A stretch of DNA of 9,298 bases from RYN-433 sp036558265 (GCA_036558265.1 DATBFY010000142.1:1-9298); one strand, 5' to 3'; shown: positions 1 through 6,578, numbered from the stretch's first letter. The notes: generated by a model from the sequence alone, not told the origin. Program-made: numbers and translations.

Positions 1-944
1 CCCAGCGCCTCGGTCTCCAGCAGCGCCCGCGGCGCGCACAGGGCCTTGAGCTCGTGGTGGTCGAAGGGCAACTGGTCGATGTGCCCGATGAAGGACGTGA
101 ACCGCGGCCCGAACCAGAAGGGGAAGCTGCGGGTGATCGCGACGATGTCCTCGCTCTTAGGGGCCTGGAACTTGTAGCAGCCCGCGCCACCGCAGCCCGA
201 GTCGTTGGGCGCGGTCAGCGCGATACGGGTGTCGGTGGCGCCGGCGAGCAGGGCCGCCTTCCCGCCGCGCGAGTGCCCGGTGACGGCGATCTTGTCCTTG
301 GCGACGTAGTCGAGCGTTTGCAGCACGTCCACGCAGCGGTGGAAGCCCCATGCCCAGGCCGCCAGGCCGCCGCACTCGGCGTCCGGATAGCCCTGGTAGA
401 TGCCGGTTTCCTTGTACCGCTTGCTGTCGGGGGCAAGCTCGGTGCGGTCGAACTCGGCGAGGATGTAGCCGCGCCCCAGCACCTCGGTGGCAATCGTGTC
501 GTCCAGCTTCCCCCAACCCAGGTCGCCGCGCAGGATGACCGGGAACGGTCCTTTGCCCTTGGGCATCAACAGGTCGAGCGTGAACGAGATCTTGTCATCG
601 GGGCCGCACGTGACCTTGAAGACCTTGTGGGTCACGTCCTTCATGGCCTTGTAGCCGCCGGACACGCGCTCGACGGCCTTGGTGTTGCCCGGCGCGGGCG
701 GCATCTGGCCGAACTCATAGTAGAGGATCATCGCCTGCAATTCGGCCCGGCGGCGATCCCAGTCTTCCCTGGACTTCACGCGCGACCCGTCCTGGAACAT
801 GAATGGATCAGGGAGTTCTTTGACCGACGGGAGCTTCTCCACCGGCGGGAACTCGCTCCCCACCGGCGGCGCCGCCGATGCCGCTTGGCCCAGAGCAACG
901 CACATTCCCAGCGCGATAACGTGCCCGATCCATCGTGTGTTCAT
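1..944 (-). CDS. Secreted CE15-family (glucuronoyl esterase-like) alpha/beta hydrolase, C-terminus cut off by window edge
   Basis: The first 314 codons are present; the end lies beyond base 1. CE15 enzymes cleave esters between 4-O-methyl-glucuronic acid of xylan and lignin alcohols. Residues 1-25 form a signal peptide (basic MNTR, hydrophobic stretch, probable cleavage after ASA), so the product is exported. The nucleophile elbow GHSRGGK (Ser225) and the following TAPNDSGCGGAG block match the CE15 pattern, as does LPFDHHELKAL at 292-302. Where fungal enzymes have the catalytic Glu (PQESGSGG), this protein has Asp248. The catalytic His would lie past the window edge. The ATG at 944 is chosen because it directly precedes the signal peptide; no clear Shine-Dalgarno site is visible. 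The substrate is inferred from the family. A related ester of another acidic sugar is possible. The family call is strong, the exact activity is not. Confidence 0.85.
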   Translation of the reverse strand, partial: MNTRWIGHVIALGMCVALGQAASAAPPVGSEFPPVEKLPSVKELPDPFMFQDGSRVKSREDWDRRRAELQAMILYYEFGQMPPAPGNTKAVERVSGGYKAMKDVTHKVFKVTCGPDDKISFTLDLLMPKGKGPFPVILRGDLGWGKLDDTIATEVLGRGYILAEFDRTELAPDSKRYKETGIYQGYPDAECGGLAAWAWGFHRCVDVLQTLDYVAKDKIAVTGHSRGGKAALLAGATDTRIALTAPNDSGCGGAGCYKFQAPKSEDIVAITRSFPFWFGPRFTSFIGHIDQLPFDHHELKALCAPRALLETEAL

Positions 945-1020
945 AGCCGACCTGCCGGTTGGTGGAGAGTCGTCGGACGCCGCGCCTCTTCTACCGCGCC
1001 CTGGGGCGTACCGTTGGAGC
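902..1020 (-). repeat. Start-region direct repeat, copy A (CE15 gene promoter, leader and first codons)
   Basis: This stretch is repeated in the same orientation at 1913-2028. Bases 902-944 match 1913-1955 at 35 of 43 positions without gaps. The outer block 988-1020 matches 1996-2028 at 23 of 33, with both ends of that block identical. The piece between is weakly alike, with a 3-base length difference. Copy A holds the start of the CE15 gene; its coded peptide MNTRWIGHVIALGMC resembles MNTRSIGRIIALRLC in copy B. Confidence 0.75.
988..1020 (-). promoter_or_regulatory. Possible promoter or regulatory block of the CE15 gene
   Basis: Read on the minus strand, the block runs from GCTCCAAC to GGTAGAAG and ends 43 bases before the start codon. 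The two ends are identical in the second copy (1996-2028) at identical spacing, while the 16 bases between have largely changed. TAGAAG could serve as a -10 element, but the supposed -35 (TCCAAC, 19 bases away) is a poor sigma-70 match. Two conserved ends around a drifting centre suggest a bipartite protein-binding site. This is inference. Confidence 0.3.
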
Positions 1021-1153
1021 GGGAGCATAACGCGCGGCGCAGATCAGCCGGGGAGGTCCGCCTGGCGGGGAAGGATCTGTGGAGGCCGCCGCGCATCCCA
1101 AATGGGGTTGGGGCTGAGGTCGAGCCCATGCCAAAACGGCGCGTCGCTCGTGA

Positions 1154-1876
1154 TCAGCGCGTGGCATTTGCCGAATTCGTTGCGCCGAAACCGTCGCCGA
1201 TCGGGTTGCCACACTCGGGGCAACGACTTTCGGATGCCCGGATGTCGTAGCCGCATTGCTGACAAAGTGAACGCGAAGCGCGGCGTCGTTTGCGCCAGCC
1301 CTGCCAGGCGTGAAATGCGATCCATGCAATCGGCAGTGCGGCTAAGACGCCTGTAGCGAGCGAAAAGGGCACCCGGATTTCGAAATCCCAACCGGAGCGG
1401 AACCGGTCGGCGGTGCGAACGAAGCTGTGCCCCGGGCGGCGGCTTGGCGCCTGACCGGGCAAAAGGAATTCTGTAAGAGAGAAGCGCTGGCGGAGGCGCG
1501 CGAGCACGGCCGTTCCGTCGCCGCGAAAGGGGTTGTTCCCCGGATACCCTTGATCGATGTAATAACTCTCGATGGCATCGGCGCTGTCAATCGAGTACGT
1601 CATCGCTGTGCCGGAAACTGTAAGCACGCGGTTCGCACACCGTATAGATGCTCGACGAAGATCTAGCCGGGTGCCCCGCGCGACGTGGAGTACATTCGGA
1701 TCGAGCGTCTGCGGGATCCTGCTCCGGGATCCGTCTGGGAACTCGAGTTCGCGCCGATCGACGCGCACCGATGGCAATCGACCTGCCCAGCCGATGCACG
1801 CCGTCACCAGAAGGGCTGCCCACAGCAGAGCTGAGGTCGTCCGAACTGTTCTCTTGAACATCACAGGAATATCCAT
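1154..1876 (-). CDS. Two-helix membrane protein with C-terminal Cys4 zinc ribbon
   Basis: The product is 240 residues, or 235 if the second ATG at 1861 is used; neither start has a clear ribosome site. A hydrophobic stretch lies at about 14-31 and a second at 169-191. Between them is an extracytoplasmic-type region of about 135 residues, rich in Arg and beta-prone, of no family I recognise. After the second helix comes a basic stop-transfer stretch (RKRRRASR), then a zinc ribbon C205-x2-C208-x10-C219-x2-C222 containing CGYDIRAS and CPECG. This ribbon tail is frequent in planctomycete membrane proteins of unknown role. The topology would put the ribbon in the cytoplasm. VTAC at about 24-27 could be read as a lipobox, but a membrane anchor is more likely. 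Function unknown. The gene lies upstream of the CE15 gene on the same strand with a 209-base gap. Confidence 0.75.
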   Translation of the reverse strand: MDIPVMFKRTVRTTSALLWAALLVTACIGWAGRLPSVRVDRRELEFPDGSRSRIPQTLDPNVLHVARGTRLDLRRASIRCANRVLTVSGTAMTYSIDSADAIESYYIDQGYPGNNPFRGDGTAVLARLRQRFSLTEFLLPGQAPSRRPGHSFVRTADRFRSGWDFEIRVPFSLATGVLAALPIAWIAFHAWQGWRKRRRASRSLCQQCGYDIRASESRCPECGNPIGDGFGATNSANATR

Positions 1877-2187
1877 TGGCCATTTTGCACACGGTCAGTC
1901 CATTCCGGGGGCACAGTCTCAGTGCGATGATGCGCCCGATCGATCGTGTATTCATACGGGCCCGCCCGTCAGATAAGAATTGCCATACGTCAGCCCTTCT
2001 ACCGCCGTGCCGATCGGACTGTTGGAGCCTACCCCGCGCCAGGCCCCATCGAAAGAAGTTCGTGATGGCCGGCCGAAATGTCTCGGCCGGCGCGAGCTTT
2101 GCTCTATCCCGAGGATGGGAGGGTGGGTTAGATAACATCCTGCGGCTTTTGAATCGTCCGAGTCACCGGGCGCACCTAGGATTGAGC
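1877..2187. other. Divergent intergenic region between the zinc-ribbon gene and the M50 protease gene
   Basis: These 311 bases hold no gene I can support. Most of the left half is repeat copy B (1913-2028). The right half shows only an AT-rich TTAGATAAC near 2128, a possible -10 element for the plus-strand protease without a good -35, and AGG at 2178-2180 as a weak ribosome site before the ATG at 2188. Confidence 0.6.
1913..2028 (-). repeat. Start-region direct repeat, copy B (gene-start remnant upstream of the zinc-ribbon gene)
   Basis: This is the diverged second copy of 902-1020. It carries an ATG at 1955 whose first ~15 codons resemble the CE15 signal peptide start (MNTR, IG, IAL and C shared). 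The following codons then read into unrelated charged sequence in a frame different from the zinc-ribbon gene, with no signal-peptide core. It is best read as the 5' remnant of a duplicated CE15-type gene whose body was lost or replaced. It may still supply the promoter for the zinc-ribbon gene, which begins 79 bases downstream of that ATG. Confidence 0.7.
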
Positions 2188-3435
2188 ATGTTCGGCAAAG
2201 CCTTCCGTCTCCCCTTTCGCCTGGCGGGCATACCGCTGTATGTCGATGTCTCCTTCCTGGTCGTCCTGCCGGTGATGGCGCTGGGGGCGACCCAGTACCT
2301 CGACCGCCTGGTCCGCCTGCCGATGCTCGGGCTCGATCCCGAGGCGTTCCGCGGGCCTGTCGCGCTATTGCTGGGCCTGTTTTCGGCCATCGGACTGTTC
2401 TGCTCGGTCATCCTGCACGAGCTGGGGCACTCGATCGTGGCGATCCGCTACGGCGTCAAGGTCCGCCGGATCACGCTGTGGTTCCTGGGCGGCGTGGCAG
2501 AGTTCGAGGAGATGCCCCGGCAGCGCGGCGCCGAGGCGGTCGTTGCCATCGCGGGGCCGCTGGTCAGCTTCGCGCTGGCCGCGCTGTTCTGGCTGCTGAC
2601 CAGCGCCATCGTCCCCCACCGCGCCCAGTCGGCGTGGCTGGTCTGCTTCTACCTCGCGTCGGTCAACCTGATGCTGGGCCTCTTCAACCTGATCCCGGCG
2701 ATGCCGATGGACGGCGGGCGGATCCTGCGCTCGCTCCTGGCCATGCGAATGCCCCGCGCCCGCGCCACCATGATCGCCGGCAACGTCGCGAAGGTGATCG
2801 CGATCGGGCTGGGCGTGTTCGGGCTGTTCTACAACTGGTGGCTCATCCTGCTCGCGGTCTTCATCTTTACCGCCGTGCGCTCGGAGACCCAGCAGGACGT
2901 GGTGACCGACCTGCTCAAGGACCTGGGCGTCGCCGACCTCATGACCCGAAACGTCGTCACCGTCCCGGCCTCCATGACGCTCGGCGAGCTTTCGACGTAC
3001 GTGATCAGCCAGCACCACCAGAGCTTCCCGGTGGTGGATGACCAGGGGCGCCTGATCGGCACCGTCGGCATTGAAACGATGCGGCGCGCGCGGCCCGACA
3101 CGCCGATCTGGCAGGTCATGTCCTCCCAGATCCAGACGGTGTCCGAGCACGCATCGGCGCTGGACGCGTTCGGGCGGATGGCGCGCACCGAATCGCCGCG
3201 ACTGGTCGTGCTGGACGACGGGGGGCAGATGGTCGGCATCATCAGCCAGGCCGACCTGATGCGGGCGATCCAGGTGCGACTGAGCGGATTCCAGGCCGTC
3301 AACGCGCCGCCCCCGACGCCGGTGCAGGCGCAGCGCGTGGCGATCTTCTCGCGCTCCCCAACGGTCGGCCCATCCGGTTACACTGAAGCCCACGATGCTG
3401 ATCGGGATTCTGAGCGATACGCACGACCGCTATGA
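2188..3435 (+). CDS. Site-2-type intramembrane zinc metalloprotease (M50) with CBS pair
   Basis: The 415-residue membrane protease belongs to the S2P branch that carries regulatory CBS domains, as in archaeal MJ0392-like enzymes. Such proteases cut transmembrane segments, often of anti-sigma factors. The zinc site is visible: HELGH at 77-81 (His77, Glu78, His81) and NLIPAMPMDGGR at 167-178 with Asp175 as third ligand. The GG-VAEFEEMPR segment near 101-111 is typical. Hydrophobic segments lie near 13-33, 56-80, 116-142, 150-170 and 202-230. CBS repeats run from about 248 (VADLMTRNVVTV) to 364, ending in GIISQADLMRAI. The ATG at 2188 is preferred over longer in-frame starts because homology-like sequence begins there and an AGG lies seven bases upstream. 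The last 14 codons overlap the next gene. The substrate cannot be deduced; no sigma/anti-sigma pair is nearby. Confidence 0.92.
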   Translation: MFGKAFRLPFRLAGIPLYVDVSFLVVLPVMALGATQYLDRLVRLPMLGLDPEAFRGPVALLLGLFSAIGLFCSVILHELGHSIVAIRYGVKVRRITLWFLGGVAEFEEMPRQRGAEAVVAIAGPLVSFALAALFWLLTSAIVPHRAQSAWLVCFYLASVNLMLGLFNLIPAMPMDGGRILRSLLAMRMPRARATMIAGNVAKVIAIGLGVFGLFYNWWLILLAVFIFTAVRSETQQDVVTDLLKDLGVADLMTRNVVTVPASMTLGELSTYVISQHHQSFPVVDDQGRLIGTVGIETMRRARPDTPIWQVMSSQIQTVSEHASALDAFGRMARTESPRLVVLDDGGQMVGIISQADLMRAIQVRLSGFQAVNAPPPTPVQAQRVAIFSRSPTVGPSGYTEAHDADRDSERYARPL

Positions 3436-3880
3436 GATCATGGGCGCCGCGGTGCGCGCGCTCCAGGAGCGCGGCGCCGCGTATTTCGTCCACTGCGGGG
3501 ACGTGTGCAGTCCGCGATTGCTCGACCACCTGGCGGGCCTGCCGTCGGCGTTCGTCTGGGGCAACTGCGATTGGGACCGCGCGGCGCTCCAGCGCTACGC
3601 CGAATCGATCCAGGTCCCGTGCCACGGCGCGTTCGGCGACCTGGAACTGGACGGCAAGCGCATCGCACTGCTTCACGGCGACGACAAGGTTCGCTTCGAC
3701 CAGGTTCTCAAGGCCCAGGCGCACGACTATTTGTTCCACGGCCACACGCACGTCCGCCGGGACGAGCGCGTGGGGAAGACCCGGATCATCAACCCCGGCG
3801 CGCTGTTCCGCGCGTCCGAGAAAACGGTGGCGATCCTGGATACCCAGTCGGATCAACTGGAATACCTTCGCATCGCCTGA
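3395..3880 (+). CDS. YfcE/MJ0936-type calcineurin-like metallophosphoesterase
   Basis: This is a small cytoplasmic phosphodiesterase of 161 residues, the usual length for the family. All metal-binding blocks are visible: SDTH (Asp8, His10), CGD (Asp36), GNCD (Asn57), LLHGD (His94) and GHTH (His117, His119), followed by the INPGAL strand. Family members hydrolyse artificial phosphodiesters with manganese or other divalent metals; physiological substrates are mostly unknown. The start at 3395 lies within the end of the M50 protease gene, giving a 41-base overlap in the +1 frame. The two are probably co-transcribed and perhaps translationally coupled. There is no strong Shine-Dalgarno site. Family identity is very secure, cellular role is not. 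Confidence 0.93.
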   Translation: MLIGILSDTHDRYEIMGAAVRALQERGAAYFVHCGDVCSPRLLDHLAGLPSAFVWGNCDWDRAALQRYAESIQVPCHGAFGDLELDGKRIALLHGDDKVRFDQVLKAQAHDYLFHGHTHVRRDERVGKTRIINPGALFRASEKTVAILDTQSDQLEYLRIA

Positions 3881-3927
3881 GCGATTTCTTGTCCGGCCGC
3901 ATCGGTTTGATGAGCCCATTGAGGCGA

Positions 3928-3956
3928 TTCGCCCGCCCGCGCTCCGATGATAGAAT
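3928..3956 (+). promoter_or_regulatory. Weak candidate promoter for the acetyltransferase gene
   Basis: TAGAAT at 3951-3956 matches five of six -10 bases and lies 14 bases before the start codon. The sequence 17 bases upstream (TTCGCC) is a poor -35. The implied leader would be very short. This is only a motif match in the 90-base gap between two genes. Confidence 0.25.
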
Positions 3957-3970
3957 AAGCCTCCAGCACG

Positions 3971-4486
3971 ATGTCCGACCCCCACCCGCCCAATCTCCCG
4001 ATCACGGTGCGCAGCTACCGCCCGGAGGACCGCGCCGCGTGCCAGGCGCTCTACGTGGATGGGCTGATCGGCGGGAAGATCGCCGCCAATGACACCGGGC
4101 TCGACATCGACGACATTCCTTCCGCCTACCTTTCCAATCCTTCGAGTCACTTCTGGGTGGCCCAGAACCAGCAGGGGGAGGTCGTGGGAATGATCGGGGT
4201 GCAGCATTGCGAGGACAACATCGGCGAAATCCGCCGTCTGCGCGTGCGGCTGGACTCGCGGCGGCGGGGTGTCGGATCGGCGCTGATGGAGACCGCCATC
4301 AAGTTCTGCCGCGAGCGGCAGTTTCTCAAGATCACCCTCGACACGTTCATGGACCGCGACCCGGCCATCAACCTGTTCGAAAAATTCCACTTCAATCATT
4401 CCCGAACGCGGAGAATGGGCGAAAAGGAGCTGCTGTACTTTTATCTCGACCTCTACCAGAGCGAGCGCCATCCTCGCCGGCCCTGA
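3971..4486 (+). CDS. GNAT-family N-acetyltransferase
   Basis: The 171-residue protein is a typical single-domain GNAT, which transfers acetyl from acetyl-CoA to an amine. The N-terminal strand ITVRSYRPEDRAAC opens the fold. Motif A lies at about 86-113, with RRLRVRLDSRRRGVGSAL containing the acetyl-CoA pyrophosphate loop R-x-x-G-x-G. Motif B is the DPAINLFEKFHF block at 130-141, where the family usually has 'a..lYek.GF'. The acceptor substrate cannot be predicted. The segment at 34-57, rich in Asp and Ile, differs from common subfamilies and may shape the acceptor site. It follows the phosphoesterase by 90 bases on the same strand and could share its transcript or have its own promoter. Confidence 0.9.
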   Translation: MSDPHPPNLPITVRSYRPEDRAACQALYVDGLIGGKIAANDTGLDIDDIPSAYLSNPSSHFWVAQNQQGEVVGMIGVQHCEDNIGEIRRLRVRLDSRRRGVGSALMETAIKFCRERQFLKITLDTFMDRDPAINLFEKFHFNHSRTRRMGEKELLYFYLDLYQSERHPRRP

Positions 4487-4640
4487 TCGGTCACCCACGT
4501 TAATCCATGTCCTCTTCAGAGGTTGTATTCGTATCAACCTCCTGCGGTCGTTATAAACTTTGCATCGACTCTCAAATGGTGGGGTGGGGGACTTCCTGAG
4601 ATAATGCTGGGTTGCACCCCAACAGGAAGAATGAGCAAGG
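4487..4640. other. Short intergenic region with AT-rich promoter-like elements
   Basis: The 154 bases between the acetyltransferase and the next gene are less GC-rich than their surroundings. TATAAA at 4552-4557 and GATAAT at 4600-4605 are possible -10 elements; neither has a convincing -35 at 16-18 bases. AGGAAGA at 4624-4630 is a plausible ribosome site for the ATG at 4641. A very short CCTC-TTCA-GAGG hairpin is present at about 4510 without a T run, so no terminator is claimed. Confidence 0.35.
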
Positions 4641-5174
4641 ATGATCACACAGAATGTGCGAATCCCCCGATGGCGGGCGGTCGTGCTCTGTTTGGCTGGC
4701 GTGCTGGCAATGACCAAGCCGCTGGGCAGTGGCGTGTCCATGTACCGGGCGACCCTCCCAAGCCCGGTGAACAATTACAGCAGCCTCTACGGTTGGGTGG
4801 AGGAGGGCGGTCCTTACACCGCCAACGAGCGCTGGCGGGCGGAACAGCGGCTGCGCGTGATCGGTTATCCGCGCGAACGCTTCGCTGAGGCTGAAATCCA
4901 GGGGGCCGCCGGTGAGGTCCGCCGGCTGGGGCTATCCGAGGTTCGCCGGCATCGTGTGGAGGAGCGCGAGCGATCCGAGCGCGCCCTGGGCGACCGGGCG
5001 GTCGCCGTGGTGGTCGGCACGATGGGCGCGGGCGGCATGCTCTTCTACGTCTGGCTCGGCTACACGTTCCTTCACGACGCCGATGCCCTCGTGGCCAAAG
5101 ATCCGCGCGCCGGCTGGTTCGGCAAGAAGAAGCGGCACGGGCGGATCGTCTTCGGGCGGCGTTACGCGGCCTGA
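4641..5174 (+). CDS. Hypothetical membrane protein with two hydrophobic segments
   Basis: I do not recognise this 177-residue protein. A hydrophobic stretch at about 12-25 may be a signal sequence or anchor. Residues 60-118 are strongly charged, with many Arg and Glu in helix-favouring order (VRRHRVEERERSER), and could be a short coiled coil. A second, longer hydrophobic stretch spans 119-144 (VAVVVGTMGAGGMLFYVWLGYTFL), followed by a basic tail with GKKKRHGR. The ATG at 4641 is chosen because it precedes the hydrophobic start and has AGGAAGA ten bases upstream. Third codon positions are mostly G or C, as in neighbouring genes, which supports coding. It lies 60 bases before gmhA on the same strand. 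No functional claim is made. Confidence 0.6.
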   Translation: MITQNVRIPRWRAVVLCLAGVLAMTKPLGSGVSMYRATLPSPVNNYSSLYGWVEEGGPYTANERWRAEQRLRVIGYPRERFAEAEIQGAAGEVRRLGLSEVRRHRVEERERSERALGDRAVAVVVGTMGAGGMLFYVWLGYTFLHDADALVAKDPRAGWFGKKKRHGRIVFGRRYAA

Positions 5175-5234
5175 CCGCAGGGCGCGCAGGCGTTACCTTT
5201 GCCTTCGTTTCGTTGCCGCGGTATCCCTACGCGG

Positions 5235-5792
5235 ATGGAGTCGATCCTGACCCGTGCCTGCGACCAGTTGCGCGACCTGCTGCCGAACGTCGCCGCGCTG
5301 GGCCCGCAAGTCGAGCGCCTGGGCCAGGCGATGATGACCTGTTGGCAGAACCGCGGGAAGGTCTTGATCGCGGGGAACGGCGGCAGCGCCGCCGACGCGA
5401 TGCACTTCGCCGAAGAACTGGTCGTGCGCTTCCAGAAGAACCGCCGCGGGCTGGCGGCCATGGCATTGTGCGACCCGACCATCCTGACCTGCGCCGCCAA
5501 CGACCTGGGCTACGAGCAGGTCTTCGCCCGCCAGGTCGAGGCCTTCGGCAATCCCGGGGACGTTTTCGTGGCGATGACGACCAGCGGCAACAGCGCGAAC
5601 CTGCTCAAGGCGATCCGCGCCGCCAGGGAGCGGGGCCTGGTCACGGCGGGCTTTCTCGGCAAGGACGGCGGGCAGGCCAAGGGCCTGTGCGACATCGAGC
5701 TGCTGGTCCCCTCCCCGCTGACGGCGCGCGTGCAGGAGGCGCACCTGATCCTGTATCACAGCCTGTGCGAATGGGTGGAAGCGCGGGTGTGA
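5235..5792 (+). CDS. gmhA: Sedoheptulose-7-phosphate isomerase (GmhA-type SIS domain)
   Basis: The enzyme turns sedoheptulose 7-phosphate into D-glycero-heptose 7-phosphate, the first step to ADP- or GDP-heptose for lipopolysaccharide cores or surface glycans. From the ATG at 5235 the product has 185 residues, close to the usual GmhA length of about 190. The phosphate-binding loops are present: AGNGGSAADAMHFAEEL at 46-62 and TTSGNSANLLKAI at 115-127. Glu61 aligns with the catalytic Glu65 of the E. coli enzyme and His170 in VQEAHLILYHSLCE aligns with His180. An in-frame ATG 36 bases upstream exists but adds sequence unlike the family; neither start has a good ribosome site. No heptose kinase or ADP-heptose synthase gene is adjacent. 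The nearest alternative is another sugar-phosphate isomerase of the same subfamily. Confidence 0.88.
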   Translation: MESILTRACDQLRDLLPNVAALGPQVERLGQAMMTCWQNRGKVLIAGNGGSAADAMHFAEELVVRFQKNRRGLAAMALCDPTILTCAANDLGYEQVFARQVEAFGNPGDVFVAMTTSGNSANLLKAIRAARERGLVTAGFLGKDGGQAKGLCDIELLVPSPLTARVQEAHLILYHSLCEWVEARV

Positions 5793-5819
5793 CCGCGCGG
5801 GGCGGCGCAAAGCAAGGCG

Positions 5820-5836
5820 CCGGATGTACATCCCGG
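5820..5836. terminator. Inverted repeat between convergent genes, possible terminator
   Basis: GGATGTACATCC at 5822-5833 is a perfect 12-base palindrome. It can be extended by two further pairs around one bulged C. It lies in the 51-base gap between the stop of gmhA and the stop of the lipoprotein gene that runs toward it. The place suits a two-way terminator, but the four-pair stem with a GTAC loop is short and there is no T run. A protein-binding site is equally possible. Confidence 0.3.
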
Positions 5837-5843
5837 GTTTACA

Positions 5844-6578
5844 TCACCGCAGCTTCACGTCGCTGTTCTCCTCCTTCATCGTCTCGGGCTTGTAGTCGTA
5901 GAACCAGCGGGACAGCTCGATGCCCCCCGCGTGCAGGACCTGCCGCTTGAGCTGCGAGGCGGTCGCGCCCGACTCGATCCGCTGCGGCGGATACGCGAAC
6001 TCGAACACCTCCGAGTCGGCGCTCTGCGGCCAGGCGGTCACGGCGCTGGTGGCGTCCACGACTTTCACGTTGGCGGTCATCCGCAGCTTGACCATTTCGG
6101 ACGCGGGCGGGCTGTCCAGGTCCAGGCGGTTCACCTCCACGTACAGGACCTGGTCGGCGCCCAGCGCGCGACCGATCTGCGCGATCGTCATCCGCGCGAA
6201 CGCCGACGGGTCGTGGTCGCGCAGCTCGTGAACGTGGGCCGGGTCGATCAGCGGCGGGGCGGTCTTCTGCGCGTGCAGCTCGTCGTACAGCACGCGCGAC
6301 AGCTCGTCGGCCTCGGGGATCGCGACCGAGCCGGAGTGGGCGTTCTCGACCAGGATCAGCATGGGCTGGGTCTGCGGCGGCGCGTAACGGGCGGGGATCG
6401 GCGGCGGGCCGAAAACCTTGTACGCGATCGCCCCCGGGAGCGCGCAGCCGCCGCCCGCCGTCGCCACCGCCAATAGCATGAGAAGGGCCACGGCGCCGCG
6501 CGCCAGGCGCGACGACGACGGGCCGGAACGTCGCGTGTTGTCAGCGTTCACGTTCACGTTCACGTTCATCAGGGTCAT
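5844..6578 (-). CDS. Putative lipoprotein B, paralogue of the adjacent lipoprotein
   Basis: The 244-residue product starts with a polar N-terminus containing NVNVNVN, then a basic and hydrophobic stretch (RLARGAVALLMLLAVATAGGGC) ending at a likely lipidation cysteine. The box GGGC is looser than the classical lipobox. The mature part shares its layout with the upstream gene product: GC near the start, F/P-GPPP..ARYA, a block around IAQIGRALGADQVLYVEV, and a following strand pair. The pattern (strand, helix, 'alg.d.vl.vev', strands) recalls the CsgG/TolB-N-like or LpoB-like envelope lipoprotein fold; this is inference without search. The start at 6578 overlaps the stop of the upstream gene (ATGA). 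A second ATG at 6569 is the alternative. No Shine-Dalgarno site is visible, so translation probably relies on coupling. Confidence 0.75.
   Translation of the reverse strand: MTLMNVNVNVNADNTRRSGPSSSRLARGAVALLMLLAVATAGGGCALPGAIAYKVFGPPPIPARYAPPQTQPMLILVENAHSGSVAIPEADELSRVLYDELHAQKTAPPLIDPAHVHELRDHDPSAFARMTIAQIGRALGADQVLYVEVNRLDLDSPPASEMVKLRMTANVKVVDATSAVTAWPQSADSEVFEFAYPPQRIESGATASQLKRQVLHAGGIELSRWFYDYKPETMKEENSDVKLR
6545..6568 (-). repeat. Perfect four-copy hexanucleotide tandem repeat in the lipoprotein B start
   Basis: The plus strand has CGTTCA four times in a row without error; in the coding direction this is (TGAACG)4, read as alternating Asn and Val codons. The unit is a multiple of three, so copy-number change would lengthen or shorten the N-terminus without shifting the frame. 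It covers the second possible start codon at 6569 and lies before the lipoprotein signal. Confidence 0.9.

Noticed and set aside
54..1250. A 398-codon open frame on the plus strand
   Set aside because: It is antisense to the CE15 gene, which has a signal peptide and the GHSRGGK elbow.
2365..3393. A 342-codon open frame on the minus strand
   Set aside because: It is antisense to the M50 gene, whose HELGH and DGGR motifs and CBS pair are clear. The antisense product is rich in Arg, Asp, His and Gln without domain-like order, as expected of the reverse of a GC-rich gene.
3299..4774. A 491-codon open frame on the minus strand
   Set aside because: It covers the phosphoesterase and acetyltransferase genes in antisense and shows no domain pattern.
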